Below, piece after piece: positions 42,806 through 51,936 of a DNA stretch of 52,030 nt (the stretch's first letter is position 1; each line of letters starts with the position of its first letter). Location: assembly GCA_050010135.1 (NCBI GenBank), contig JBEKLP010000007.1, positions 1 to 52,030 of the forward strand, written 5' to 3'. The DNA is from FEN-1073 sp050010135 (GTDB lineage Bacteria; Chloroflexota; Anaerolineae; Anaerolineales; RBG-16-64-43). The notes below the pieces were generated by a model that was given only the letters and a program-made list of their open reading frames with translations, made no database searches and was not told where the DNA came from. The translations under genes and the position numbers were made by a program.

Positions 42806-45325
42806 CTATTTCTTTCCGCGTTTCTTCTTTTTTTCCATCCGTTTAGGAACACGGATGGGAGCCTTTTTTTTCTTAACCGCCGTCCTTTTCATCCGGACTG
42901 AGACGATCGATTCAAGCACGCCTTTTTCCTTGCGCGGAAGTATATTCTTCCCCGCAGCCTGCCGGGTGCGCTTCGGAACTTCATCGAAAAGCAAGGCCTT
43001 GCTTCGTCCGTCCTTAAAGACAAGGAACATTCGATCGGTGGTAGTTCCGGAAAATCCTCCCAGGATCCGGGATTTCCCGGCAATCTTCCAGGTTGATGTT
43101 CCAACTCCATACCTCCCCTGGACGGGATATTGAGCGGCAGGGATTCGTTTCCCCTGACCGTTGGCTGCAAGCAGCACAATTTCTTCCTTGGGTTGAGGCA
43201 CGGCGGCGGCCGCCACCTGCTCCTCAGGCCGGGTCAGCCGCATCCCCATTACGCCGACCGTTCCCCAGCCCATCGGCCGGACCTCGGCCTCGCGGAAGCG
43301 AATGCTCATGCCGATGGAAGTGACCATGAGGATATCATCTTTCCCGGAGAGGACGAACGCCCAGCCGACCGAATCTTCCGGCGCGATTTTCATCGCCTGC
43401 AGAACCTGTGAGGAAGAGCCGGGCAATTCTTTGACCGGGGTTTTCTTTACCATTCCTTTCCGGGTAATGAGCAGTATGGAGCGCGGATCCTCTCCGCCCG
43501 GCTCCTCCAACGGCGTGATGACCGCTCCGGCGATCACCCGGCTGGGCGCCTCCAGGGCGCATAATGTCGAAAAAGGAACGCCATCCTCAGGTGATTCGCG
43601 GCGGGGGATGGCGTGCACCGGAATGGATGCGGCCCGCCCCTTCTCGGTAAAAAGATAAAGCATATCCCGTGTGCCAGCCCGCAAAACAAACCGCGGGGGA
43701 TTCTTCCCGAACGTCGGCGAAGGTTTGTTCTCTTCCAGGCGCGAGAGTTCCCCTCCCCGGAGGAGGATCACCCAGGAATCCGAAACCGGAACTGCGGCTT
43801 CCGTCGTCAGCGGGGCTTCCGGTGTTTTTTCCCATCCTTTGACGATGACGCTGCGGCGAGCATCGGCGAATTGTTTTTTCACACGTTGTAAATCGTCGAC
43901 CAGAACCTGCCGCAGGAGTTTCGGAGAGGCAAGGATCTTTTCCAATTGTTTGATCAGGGCGATTTTTTCCTTGTATTCCAGATCGATCTTTTCCCGTTCG
44001 AGCGAAGCCAGCCGTTTCAACGGCATATCCAGAATCGCGGTGGCCTGAATCTCGCTCAGTTTGAACCGCTTCTGCAGTCTGGCTTTGGCTTCGTCGGGAT
44101 CTTTGGATGTGCGGATCAACCGGATGACCTCGTCGAGGTTCTTCAGCGCGATCCGCAAACCTTCCAGAACGTGGGCGCGTTCCTTGGCGCGCGCCATTTC
44201 GAAGGCGCTTCGCCTGCGGATCACTTCCAGCCGGTGGTCGAGGAAGACCCGCAATGCCTGCTTGAGGGAAAGCATTCGGGGCTCATTGTTGACCAGCGCC
44301 AGCAGATTGATGCTGAACGTTGTTTCCATCGGGGTGCGTTTGTAGAGGCTGCCGAGGACCTTTCCGGCGTCCGCGCTCCGGATCAGATCGATGACAATCC
44401 GCATCCCGCGCCGGTCCGATTCATCACGCAGGTCGGCGATCCCTTCCACGGATCCATCGCGCACGAGTTCCGCGATCCGCTCGAGCAGTGCGGCTTTATT
44501 GACCTGATAGGGGAGTTCGGTGACCAGAATCCGCGACCGTCCGCGGGTGGTCTCCTCCACATGGGCGCGGGCCCGCACCGAAACCTTGCCGCGTCCCGAG
44601 CCGTATGCCGCGAGCAAACCCTCTTCGCTGCCGGCCGGATCCAGGATCAACCCGCCGGTCGGAAAATCGGGGCCGGTGATGTGCCGGGTGAGCTCCTGGA
44701 CTGAGATTTCATCCACCCGGCTCCACGACTTCAACATGAACACCAGAGCGTCGCACACCTCGCCCAGATTATGCGGCGGGATGGAGGTGGCCATCCCGAC
44801 GGCAATTCCCGTGGCGCCGTTGACGAGCAGATTGGGCACCGCCGCCGGAAGCACATCCGGCTCACGGAGCGATTCGTCAAAATTGGAAGAAAAGCGGACG
44901 GTATCCTTCTCCAAATCGGCCAGGAGTTCCATCGAAATCGGTGCCAGCCGGGCTTCGGTATATCGCATCGCCGCGGGAGGATCGCCATCCACCGATCCGA
45001 AGTTGCCCTGCCCGTCCACCAGCAGGTAACGCATCGAGAAATCCTGAGCCAGGCGGGCCATGGTCTCGTACACGGCCATGTCGCCGTGCGGATGATATTT
45101 TCCCAGTACTTCTCCGACGATGCGGGCGGATTTTTTATGTGCACCGGTCGGCGAGAGGTTCATATCATGCATGGCGTACAGAATCCGGCGCTGGACCGGC
45201 TTCAACCCGTCGCGTGCGTCGGGCAGCGCCCTGGCCACGATGACGCTCATCGCGTAGTCCAGATAGGATTGCTGCACTTCGCGGTCGATGTCCACTCTGC
45301 GAACGTTGCCTGGAATCGTTTTCAC
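42806..45325 (-). CDS. gyrA: DNA gyrase subunit A with non-canonical quinolone-site residues
   Basis: The 839-residue protein is the breakage-reunion subunit: RALPDARDGLKPVQRRILY, the site YHPHGDMAVYETMARLAQ, and AAMRYTEARL with the catalytic Tyr. At E. coli positions 83 and 87 it has Met and Glu (codons at 45077-45079 and 45065-45067) instead of Ser and Asp. Six beta-propeller blades follow, but I cannot find a QRRGGKG-type GyrA box. The tail is Lys-rich (KRMEKKKKRGKK). The GTG start at 45325 has GAGGT five bases upstream. A separate ParC is not excluded as an identity, but the nearest partner in the window is gyrB. Confidence 0.93.
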   Translation of the reverse strand: MKTIPGNVRRVDIDREVQQSYLDYAMSVIVARALPDARDGLKPVQRRILYAMHDMNLSPTGAHKKSARIVGEVLGKYHPHGDMAVYETMARLAQDFSMRYLLVDGQGNFGSVDGDPPAAMRYTEARLAPISMELLADLEKDTVRFSSNFDESLREPDVLPAAVPNLLVNGATGIAVGMATSIPPHNLGEVCDALVFMLKSWSRVDEISVQELTRHITGPDFPTGGLILDPAGSEEGLLAAYGSGRGKVSVRARAHVEETTRGRSRILVTELPYQVNKAALLERIAELVRDGSVEGIADLRDESDRRGMRIVIDLIRSADAGKVLGSLYKRTPMETTFSINLLALVNNEPRMLSLKQALRVFLDHRLEVIRRRSAFEMARAKERAHVLEGLRIALKNLDEVIRLIRTSKDPDEAKARLQKRFKLSEIQATAILDMPLKRLASLEREKIDLEYKEKIALIKQLEKILASPKLLRQVLVDDLQRVKKQFADARRSVIVKGWEKTPEAPLTTEAAVPVSDSWVILLRGGELSRLEENKPSPTFGKNPPRFVLRAGTRDMLYLFTEKGRAASIPVHAIPRRESPEDGVPFSTLCALEAPSRVIAGAVITPLEEPGGEDPRSILLITRKGMVKKTPVKELPGSSSQVLQAMKIAPEDSVGWAFVLSGKDDILMVTSIGMSIRFREAEVRPMGWGTVGVMGMRLTRPEEQVAAAAVPQPKEEIVLLAANGQGKRIPAAQYPVQGRYGVGTSTWKIAGKSRILGGFSGTTTDRMFLVFKDGRSKALLFDEVPKRTRQAAGKNILPRKEKGVLESIVSVRMKRTAVKKKKAPIRVPKRMEKKKKRGKK

Positions 45326-45406
45326 GGTTACCTCGCTCTTGCACTCTCGGGGAAGTTGAAACGGCCGGGGAAAAGTCCGTCCGCGGGGTGCGGATCGCGG
45401 CGGGCG

Positions 45407-45436
45407 TATGATACGGGAAGCCTCAGGACGTGTCAA
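45407..45436 (-). promoter_or_regulatory. Promoter of gyrA
   Basis: On the minus strand TTGACA (45436-45431), 18 bases, TATCAT (45412-45407), about 80 bases ahead of the GTG. Confidence 0.6.
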
Positions 45437-45465
45437 CGCATCTTTCCCAATTCTTCCTGCCGCGC

Positions 45466-45471
45466 TATAAT
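45466..45471 (+). promoter_or_regulatory. -10 box of tRNA-Leu
   Basis: TATAAT nine bases before the tRNA 5' end. The -35 region is weak. It is divergent from the gyrA promoter. Confidence 0.5.
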
Positions 45472-45480
45472 CTTTCGGCC

Positions 45481-45562
45481 GGGGAAGTGCTGGAACTGGC
45501 AGACAGGCATGACTTAGGATCATGTGCCGCAAGGCGTGAGGGTTCAAGTCCCTCCTTCCCCA
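45481..45562 (+). tRNA. tRNA-Leu (anticodon TAG)
   Basis: The acceptor arms are GGGGAAG (45481-45487) and CTTCCCC (45555-45561) with discriminator A. The anticodon stem CATGA/TCATG closes the loop CTTAGGA, giving anticodon TAG, which reads CUA and other CUN codons. The long variable arm (GCC-GCAA-GGC) marks a class II tRNA, as expected for leucine, and the T arm is GAGGG-TTCAAGT-CCCTC. The genome encodes CC but not the full CCA after the discriminator. Confidence 0.97.
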
Positions 45563-45634
45563 CCTCGCGGCCGATCCATCCCGACGCCAATCCGGCGCGA
45601 TATTTTCCTCCTCCGGGAAAGGAACCCTGTGGGA

Positions 45635-46966
45635 ATGAAAATCCAGGTCGAACAGAAAGAAACGTGCGAAGCGCTCCTGACGGTGGAGATCGATCCGCCC
45701 GAGGTCGAAGCCGCGATGCACAAGGCCGCCCAGCGGATGTCGGCAAAGGGCAACCTTCCCGGTTTTCGAAAAGGTAAAGCGCCGTATTCCGTGGTGTTGA
45801 ACGCCTATGGCGAAGAAGCGATCCTCGATGAAGCGTTGGATACCCTCGGGCCGGAAACCTACCGCAAGGCGCTCGAGGAACAGTCCATCGAACCCTCGGC
45901 CGTGGGAACGATGAAACGGATCGTTTCGCGCGCTCCGCTGACCTTGGAGTTTTTGGTGCCGGTTAAACCGGTGGTCGACATTGCGGACTATCGCGCTATT
46001 CGTTTGCCGTTCGAGGAACCGGCCGTCCCCGAAGAAGAAGTGGAAAAAACCCTCGAACAGCTGCGGGAATCCCAATCGATTCTGGAACCCGTCGCGCGCC
46101 CCGCGCAAAAAGGGGATGTAGTCTTGGCGGATGTCCATGCTGTCGTCCTGGAGGAAAATAAAAAGCCCGAGCCGCTGGTGTTCGACCGCGAGGAGAACCC
46201 GCAGGAGTTAATCCTGGATGAAAATCTGGGAGGGCGGTATCCCGGAGCCGGGTCCAAGCTTGAGGGAATCGTCGAGGGGGAAAACCGCAATGTGGATGTC
46301 CAATACCCGGATTCTTTCCCGATTGCCCGCCTGAGGGGGTTGCGCGTGCAGCTCGCGGTGAAATGTCTGGGAGTGAAAGTCCGCCAAATCCCGGAGTGGA
46401 GCGAAGACGTGGTCAAGGCGGTCAGTGAATATTCCTCGCTGGACGAGCTTCACGATCACGTCCGCTCGCGGCTGAAAACCCGCGCCCTGGAATCGCGCGA
46501 AGAAGAATACGCCGACTCGGTGATTGAAAAAATGGCCGAAGGCGCATCCATTAAATATCCGCCGGCACTGCTTGAAGAGGAGATCGACGAAGAGATCCAA
46601 ACCCTCTCGCGGCGGCTCGAGCAGAGGAAAACTTCGCTGGAGGTGTATCTGCGGACCATCCCCGAGGGGATGGCCGGCCTGCGCAAGCAGATCGAACCTG
46701 ACGCGCAACGCAAGCTTATTCGCCGCCTTTTGCTGACCGAACTGGTCAATCGGGAGAAGCTGGAGCCGGGCCAGGAGGAGATCGACGCCCAGTTAAAGGT
46801 GTACCAATCCGTGGTATCGGAAAGCCGCTCGGGGAAATCCAAAACCAAAAATTCCGTCGAAGGAACACTTCGCCAACTCGCCGCTAACGATGTTCTAACT
46901 CGTTTAATTGTAAAACGAGTTACCGAGATCGGACGGGGGACAGCCCCCGCCCTACCCGAATCCTAG
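45635..46966 (+). CDS. tig: Trigger factor
   Basis: Trigger factor is the ribosome-bound chaperone that meets nascent chains. The 443-residue protein has the ribosome-docking loop GNLPGFRKGKAP (39-50), a central PPIase-like domain (KGDVVLADVHAVV to LRGLRVQLAVKCLGVK) and the C-terminal helical arms. I chose the ATG at 45635 because the frame upstream runs into tRNA-Leu. It is followed 25 bases later by clpP, a common arrangement, and may be cotranscribed with the tRNA. Confidence 0.93.
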   Translation: MKIQVEQKETCEALLTVEIDPPEVEAAMHKAAQRMSAKGNLPGFRKGKAPYSVVLNAYGEEAILDEALDTLGPETYRKALEEQSIEPSAVGTMKRIVSRAPLTLEFLVPVKPVVDIADYRAIRLPFEEPAVPEEEVEKTLEQLRESQSILEPVARPAQKGDVVLADVHAVVLEENKKPEPLVFDREENPQELILDENLGGRYPGAGSKLEGIVEGENRNVDVQYPDSFPIARLRGLRVQLAVKCLGVKVRQIPEWSEDVVKAVSEYSSLDELHDHVRSRLKTRALESREEEYADSVIEKMAEGASIKYPPALLEEEIDEEIQTLSRRLEQRKTSLEVYLRTIPEGMAGLRKQIEPDAQRKLIRRLLLTELVNREKLEPGQEEIDAQLKVYQSVVSESRSGKSKTKNSVEGTLRQLAANDVLTRLIVKRVTEIGRGTAPALPES

Positions 46967-46991
46967 CATTCGCTTTTTGCGGAGGTTTATT

Positions 46992-47630
46992 ATGCCCATT
47001 ATCAACCCGCTATCGGTCAATCCCAGTTTCATCGAAACCACGCCCCGGGGGGAGCGCGTCTATGATATTCCCTCCAAGTTGTTCAAGGAGCGAATTATTT
47101 TCTTGGGCACGCCCATCGACGAATTGGTGGCCTACAGCATTGTGGCTCAACTGCTTATCCTTAACCACGAGGATTCGGAAAAAGAAATCCACATGTACAT
47201 CAATTCCCCGGGAGGCCAGGTGTATGCGGGATTGGCCATCTACGACACCATGCAGCAGATTCAATTGACCAACCCCATCTACACCTATGCCATCGGCGTT
47301 ACGGCGTCGTTCGGGACGGTGCTGTTGGCGGCGGGGACCAAGGGATACCGGTACGCCCTGCCCCACGCCACGGTCCACGTTCACCAGCCGCTGGGAGGCG
47401 CCCAGGGTCAGGCCGCGGATGTGGAGATCCAAGCCAAAGAAATCCTGCGGCTGCGCGACGCGGTAAACCGGATTCTCGTCAAGCACACCGGCCAATCCCT
47501 TGAAGTGATCGAACGCGACACCGACCGGGATTTCTATATGGACGCTCAGGCGGCGGCCACGTACGGATTTGTGGATCATGTGCTCAGCTCGGAGAAACCG
47601 GAGAAGGCGGAGAAAACCTCCAAGAAATAA
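46992..47630 (+). CDS. clpP: ATP-dependent Clp protease proteolytic subunit
   Basis: ClpP forms the 14-mer protease chamber used with ClpX/ClpC. The 212-residue protein has Ser106 in GVTASFGTVLL, His131 in HVHQPLGG and Asp180 in ERDTDRDFYM. The serine motif has Phe where most ClpPs have Met (ASMG), a mild change. GGAGG lies eight bases before the ATG at 46992. Confidence 0.95.
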   Translation: MPIINPLSVNPSFIETTPRGERVYDIPSKLFKERIIFLGTPIDELVAYSIVAQLLILNHEDSEKEIHMYINSPGGQVYAGLAIYDTMQQIQLTNPIYTYAIGVTASFGTVLLAAGTKGYRYALPHATVHVHQPLGGAQGQAADVEIQAKEILRLRDAVNRILVKHTGQSLEVIERDTDRDFYMDAQAAATYGFVDHVLSSEKPEKAEKTSKK

Positions 47631-47640
47631 CCAGCCGGTT

Positions 47641-48474
47641 ATGGCTTCTTCCCCCGCGCAACTACTCGCAAACCTTCATGGATTAATCCTGGACATGGAC
47701 GGCGTTCTCTGGGAGGGTGATCGTCCCCTCCCGGGAATGCCGGAATTCCTGTCCTTTCTCCGAGCGGAAGAAATCCGGATAATCCTCGCGACAAACAACG
47801 CGAGCCTGACTCCGGAAAGCTACGTTCAAAAGCTCGCCCGGATGGGTGCGGAAGTGCGCCGCAAGGAGATCGTCACCTCCGCAACGGCGACCGCCGAATA
47901 TTTAAAATCCATCGCGCGCCCCGGAGAGAAGATTTTTATCATCGGCGAAGAAGGGTTGACCCGCGCCATCAAAGAGGCGGGGCTTAAGATGGCGGAGCCC
48001 GGCGAATTGCACCCCGCGTATGTCGTGTGCGGAATGGATCGCGGGCTCACTTGGCAGAAGCTTGCCAACGCAACGATCTATCTCCGTGGCGGAGCGCGGT
48101 TCATCGGCACCAATCCCGACCTCACCTTTCCCACCGAACGGGGCATCGCCCACGGGAACGGCGCCGTTCTGGCCGCCCTGACCGCGGCTAGCGGCGTGAA
48201 ACCTACGATTATCGGCAAACCGTTTCCTTCATTATTTCAAACGGCTATTCGAAAAATGGGGATCCCCAAAGCCCGGGTGGCAGCATTGGGTGACCGGTTG
48301 GAAACCGACATCCTGGGCGCACGAAAAGTTGGAATAAGAAGCATCCTGGTTCTGACCGGAATCTCCTCCCGGAAAGAGCTGCGGTACAGCAAAATCAAAC
48401 CCACGCTCGTGGTCAAGGATCTGCCATCACTGCAACGGGAATGGCTTCTTTCCAAGAGACCCCGGAACGGGTGA
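47641..48474 (+). CDS. HAD superfamily hydrolase, NagD-like
   Basis: The 277-residue protein belongs to HAD subfamily IIA: DMDGVLWEGD (Asp18, Asp20), the ILATNNAS motif II, the cap, IIGKPFPSLF with the motif III Lys, and ALGDRLETDILGA. Relatives dephosphorylate nucleotides, glycerol phosphate or 4-nitrophenyl phosphate; the physiological substrate is not known. Its start lies ten bases after clpP. Confidence 0.9.
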   Translation: MASSPAQLLANLHGLILDMDGVLWEGDRPLPGMPEFLSFLRAEEIRIILATNNASLTPESYVQKLARMGAEVRRKEIVTSATATAEYLKSIARPGEKIFIIGEEGLTRAIKEAGLKMAEPGELHPAYVVCGMDRGLTWQKLANATIYLRGGARFIGTNPDLTFPTERGIAHGNGAVLAALTAASGVKPTIIGKPFPSLFQTAIRKMGIPKARVAALGDRLETDILGARKVGIRSILVLTGISSRKELRYSKIKPTLVVKDLPSLQREWLLSKRPRNG

Positions 48475-48480
48475 TATAAT
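48472..48480 (+). promoter_or_regulatory. Extended -10 promoter of secDF
   Basis: TGATATAAT overlaps the HAD gene's stop. The predicted leader of about 70 bases holds GTCTGCC and GGCAGA halves around a 27-base loop, then TATTTTT, which might attenuate transcription before the GGAGG ribosome site. Confidence 0.55.
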
Positions 48481-48553
48481 GTCGCCGTCTGCCTGTAGCG
48501 GCGAAAGGCGTGGATGCCCGGGCAGATATTTTTCTGTATGGAGGTAGGCGCGC

Positions 48554-50044
48554 ATGAATCGCACGCTCATGTGGATCATCATCGGCATTGTTTTGGCGGT
48601 GGATATCGTCGTCAACGTGCCGTCCAGAGTCCAGATCCTCGGATTCGATTGGCACATCCGCCAGGGCCTGGATTTGCAAGGGGGAATTCAAGTCCTTCTG
48701 GAAGCCGACCTGCCGGCCAGCCAATCCATCTCGTCCGATTCGATGAATGTCGCCTCCCAGGTGATTTCCAGCCGCGTCAACGCCTTGGGGGTAAGCGAAG
48801 CCGTCGTCCAAGTCTCGCTGCCTCGGCGCATCGTCGTCGAGCTTCCCGGATATAACGACCCGGCGGAAGCCGTGAAATTGATCCAAAACACGGCGTTGCT
48901 GGAATTCGTCGAAACGCAGTACCGTCTGGATGCCAATCAATCGATTGTGACCGACTACCTGGTGGGTTCCGAATCGACTCCCACAACAGAGGGCCCTTCC
49001 GGATCGGGTACCATCACGCCGCCCACTCCCACCTCAACGGAAACGCCGTTTACCCCAACCCTGCTGCCCAGCGCGACCCCCGGTCTCAGCGCTTTACTGG
49101 GAACTCCACAGGCGGCCAGTACACTGGTTCCGGGTACGGTCTACCATACGCTGATGACCGGCGCCATGTTGAAAAGCGCTTCGGTCGGAACCGATAATGC
49201 CAATCAACCGGCGGTGAATTTCTCGCTGACGGCGGATGGCGCCAAAATATTCGCCGATTACACCGCCAATCATGTCGGTTGGTATTTGGCGATTGTTCTA
49301 GATAAAAACATCATATCCTGTCCAAAGGTCAACGAACCGATCCCGGGCGGAAGCGGACAAATCACAGGCAGCTTCACGGTGAGTGAAGCCAACCAGTTGG
49401 CAATTTGGCTCTCCTACGGAGCATTGCCCGTTCCTTTAAAGGTCATTCGAGAGCAAACCATCGGCCCAACCCTGGGACAAGATTCCCTTCGCAGATCGCT
49501 GATCGCCGGAATGATCGGTCTTCTGGCGGTAGTCCTGTTCATGATGCTCTATTATCGGCTGCCAGGCGCTTTGGCAGACCTGGCGTTGCTGATGTATGCC
49601 ATGACGAGTTTGACCGTTTATCGGTTGATCCCCGTCACATTCAGTTTGCCCGGCATCGCGGGTTTCATCCTCTCGGTGGGGATGGCTGTTGACGCCAACA
49701 TTCTGATCTTCGAACGCATGAAAGAGGAATTGCGGGGCGGGAAAATACTGCGGGATGCGGTCGATATGGGATTTTCCCGCGCTTGGCCATCCATCCGGGA
49801 TTCAAACATCTCCACCCTGATCACCTGCGGTATTCTCGTTTGGTTCGGCGGAACCTTCGGCGCCAGCATCGTCAAAGGGTTTGCGATTACGCTGGCGGCG
49901 GGCGTCCTGGTCAGCATGTTTACGGCCATCATGGTGACGAGGAATCTGCTGCACTTGGTGTTGGACCGGATCGATTTCTCCGCCCGGCATTCCTGGTTCG
50001 GGATTTCGAATGAAACTCAAAATTCCACGGAGAGCGCGGAATGA
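48554..50044 (+). CDS. secD: Protein translocase subunit SecD
   Basis: SecD with SecF uses proton motive force to help export through SecYEG. The 496-residue protein has GLDLQGGIQVLLEAD (38-52), SRVNALGVSEAVVQ, the C-terminal membrane part LPGIAGFILSVGMAVDANILIFERMKEEL and GFSRAWPSIRDSNISTLIT. In the periplasmic P1 domain a Thr/Pro/Ser-rich insert (about residues 140-190; for example TPTSTETPFTPTLLPSATP) is not part of the standard fold. GGAGG precedes the ATG. Confidence 0.95.
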   Translation: MNRTLMWIIIGIVLAVDIVVNVPSRVQILGFDWHIRQGLDLQGGIQVLLEADLPASQSISSDSMNVASQVISSRVNALGVSEAVVQVSLPRRIVVELPGYNDPAEAVKLIQNTALLEFVETQYRLDANQSIVTDYLVGSESTPTTEGPSGSGTITPPTPTSTETPFTPTLLPSATPGLSALLGTPQAASTLVPGTVYHTLMTGAMLKSASVGTDNANQPAVNFSLTADGAKIFADYTANHVGWYLAIVLDKNIISCPKVNEPIPGGSGQITGSFTVSEANQLAIWLSYGALPVPLKVIREQTIGPTLGQDSLRRSLIAGMIGLLAVVLFMMLYYRLPGALADLALLMYAMTSLTVYRLIPVTFSLPGIAGFILSVGMAVDANILIFERMKEELRGGKILRDAVDMGFSRAWPSIRDSNISTLITCGILVWFGGTFGASIVKGFAITLAAGVLVSMFTAIMVTRNLLHLVLDRIDFSARHSWFGISNETQNSTESAE

Positions 50045-50979
50045 ACATCATCGGAAAGAGGTATTGGTTCTTCGGCCTTTCACTGGCCGTCATTATCCCC
50101 GGGTTGATCGCGCTCGCGTTGGGCGGCCTGAAGCCTTCCATTGATTTCACCGGCGGAACCGTATTGGAGTATCAATTCTCCTCCGGAACCGCGCCCGCAC
50201 CGGATCAAGTGCGAACGGCTCTGGCCTCCGTCACCATCGATCAAACGATTCAGGGCCTTGGAAATATCCAAGTCCAGACCAGCGGAGCCGATGGGGTCAT
50301 ATTACACCTTCAGCAGGTGGATCAGGCGACGATCACCAAGATCCAGGCGGCGCTGGAGACGGGTTTCGGAAAGGTGACGGCGATCTCTTCGGATAACGTG
50401 GGAGCCGCCGTAGGGAGCGAAGTGGCCCAACGCGCGGCGGGGGCGGTTGCTTTGGCGGCCATCGGAATCGCCCTTTACGTATGGTTCGCCTTCCGGGGAC
50501 TCCCGCATGCGTTCCGATATGGTTTAGCTGCCGTTACCGCGCTGGTCCATGATGTTCTCGTGTTGGTCGGCGTAGCGGCCATCCTGGGGTTGGCCCTGGG
50601 CTGGGAGGCCGATGCTTTGTTTCTTACCGCGGTGCTGACCGTCATCGGGTTTTCCGTGCACGATACCATCGTGGTGTTCGATCGTATCCGTGAAAATCAA
50701 ACCAAGTATCGATATATCGCCTTCGAAAAAGTTGTCAATCACAGCGTCGTGCAAACCCTCGACCGCTCCATCAACACCACGTTGACGGTGCTTCTCACGC
50801 TGTTGGCGCTTTCCCTGTTCGGCGGTGTGACGACTCGGCATTTCGTAATCATCCTGCTGGTGGGTATGGCCAGCGGCGCATATTCCTCGATCTTTAATGC
50901 CGCGGCCATTTTGGTCGTCTGGGAGAACCGCGAGTGGCAAAACTGGTTTTCCAGAAAAAAGCGCTCTGTGACCGCGTAA
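50041..50979 (+). CDS. secF: Protein translocase subunit SecF
   Basis: The 312-residue partner of SecD has SIDFTGGTVLEY (33-44), ALVHDVLVLVG and TVIGFSVHDTIVVFDRIREN. Its ATG overlaps the secD stop as ATGA, so the two are translated together. A strong terminator follows. Confidence 0.95.
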   Translation: MNIIGKRYWFFGLSLAVIIPGLIALALGGLKPSIDFTGGTVLEYQFSSGTAPAPDQVRTALASVTIDQTIQGLGNIQVQTSGADGVILHLQQVDQATITKIQAALETGFGKVTAISSDNVGAAVGSEVAQRAAGAVALAAIGIALYVWFAFRGLPHAFRYGLAAVTALVHDVLVLVGVAAILGLALGWEADALFLTAVLTVIGFSVHDTIVVFDRIRENQTKYRYIAFEKVVNHSVVQTLDRSINTTLTVLLTLLALSLFGGVTTRHFVIILLVGMASGAYSSIFNAAAILVVWENREWQNWFSRKKRSVTA

Positions 50980-50990
50980 ATCAGTGAATA

Positions 50991-51032
50991 AAAAAACGGA
51001 GGCCGGAATGAACATCCCGGCCTCCGTTTTTT
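50991..51032. terminator. Bidirectional terminator between secF and the prepilin peptidase gene
   Basis: CGGAGGCCGG and CCGGCCTCCG make a ten-pair stem with a ten-base loop, flanked by six As and six Ts. Confidence 0.92.
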
Positions 51033-51048
51033 ATGGAGAATTCGCCTA

Positions 51049-51858
51049 CTAAAAAAACGTCAATGCATTCAGGATCCATTCCAGAAACGGACCGCCATAG
51101 AAGCAGACGAGTAAACCGGAAATCATCAAATACGGACCATAGGCCATGGTGGCATTCCTTGGTGATTCCCCCCTTAGAAAAGAGACAATCAATAAGACCA
51201 ACCCGACCAGCCCGGCCAGAATAATGGAGAACAGAACAGCCAAAAGAACGGAAGGCCAGCCAGTCGCGACACCGACCAAACAGGCCAGAATGACATCGCC
51301 AAATCCGAGCGGTTCGATCCCCTGCCCAAGGTGAAAAAGTCTGCCCAGCAATCCTCCCAGAAGATAAAGAAAGAGAAAAATCAGGAACCCGGCGATTCCA
51401 CCGCCAAGGGTGCGTAACAACGATGGATATCCCTGCAATCCCCCGATGACGATCAGTACGAGCGCAGCCAAACCCACCACCTCTCCCAAAACGTAACGAT
51501 GCTCGAAATCGATGACGAGAAACAAGAGAAATGCTGCAAGGACGAACCCCGCCCAAAATAAATCCAATACGCCGGTCCTCCCGAATAACCAGAACATCGG
51601 GAATGAAACCATCAGGACCGCTTCCACCGACAGATCCCGGAACGGCCGCGGTGCGCCGCAGCGCAAACAACGTCCGGATTTAAAAAGGCTGGAAACGACG
51701 GCCGAAAGATCGAACGGTTTCCGCGTCGATCCGCAATACTGGCAACGCGGCAGAAGCAGCGACAGGAAGGACCGGCCTTCCGGTGCGGTCAGATTATCCG
51801 CCAGGCCGTTAACCAGAATGGAAACGAGTAAACTGACAAGCGCGAGAAATAGGACCAT
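51049..51858 (-). CDS. Type IV prepilin peptidase / N-methyltransferase-like (PilD family)
   Basis: The 269-residue membrane protein cleaves leader peptides of type IV pilin-like proteins. It has the cytoplasmic zinc loop with Cys39-Cys42 and Cys64-Cys67, the first catalytic Asp in FLVIDFEHR (Asp117) and the GFGD motif (Asp188), then two more helices. It has the full two-domain length, so it may also methylate the mature N-terminus. No pilin gene is in the window. The terminator at 50991 lies downstream. Confidence 0.9.
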   Translation of the reverse strand: MVLFLALVSLLVSILVNGLADNLTAPEGRSFLSLLLPRCQYCGSTRKPFDLSAVVSSLFKSGRCLRCGAPRPFRDLSVEAVLMVSFPMFWLFGRTGVLDLFWAGFVLAAFLLFLVIDFEHRYVLGEVVGLAALVLIVIGGLQGYPSLLRTLGGGIAGFLIFLFLYLLGGLLGRLFHLGQGIEPLGFGDVILACLVGVATGWPSVLLAVLFSIILAGLVGLVLLIVSFLRGESPRNATMAYGPYLMISGLLVCFYGGPFLEWILNALTFF

Positions 51859-51921
51859 GGATTTTACCCTGCGGTTACCCGGGAGCGGGGCGATCCCGTC
51901 CGCCGGCGTTCCTTATCCCCG

Positions 51922-51930
51922 TGATAGAAT
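51922..51930 (+). promoter_or_regulatory. Extended -10 promoter of the last gene, predicted leaderless
   Basis: TGATAGAAT is six bases before the ATG at 51937 and identical to the fmt box. There is no Shine-Dalgarno. Confidence 0.45.
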
Positions 51931-51936
51931 TTCAGC

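Noticed and set aside
45325..46138. 271-residue N-terminal extension of GyrA
   Set aside because: It would run antisense through trigger factor and tRNA-Leu; the GTG at 45325 has a ribosome site and matches the family start.
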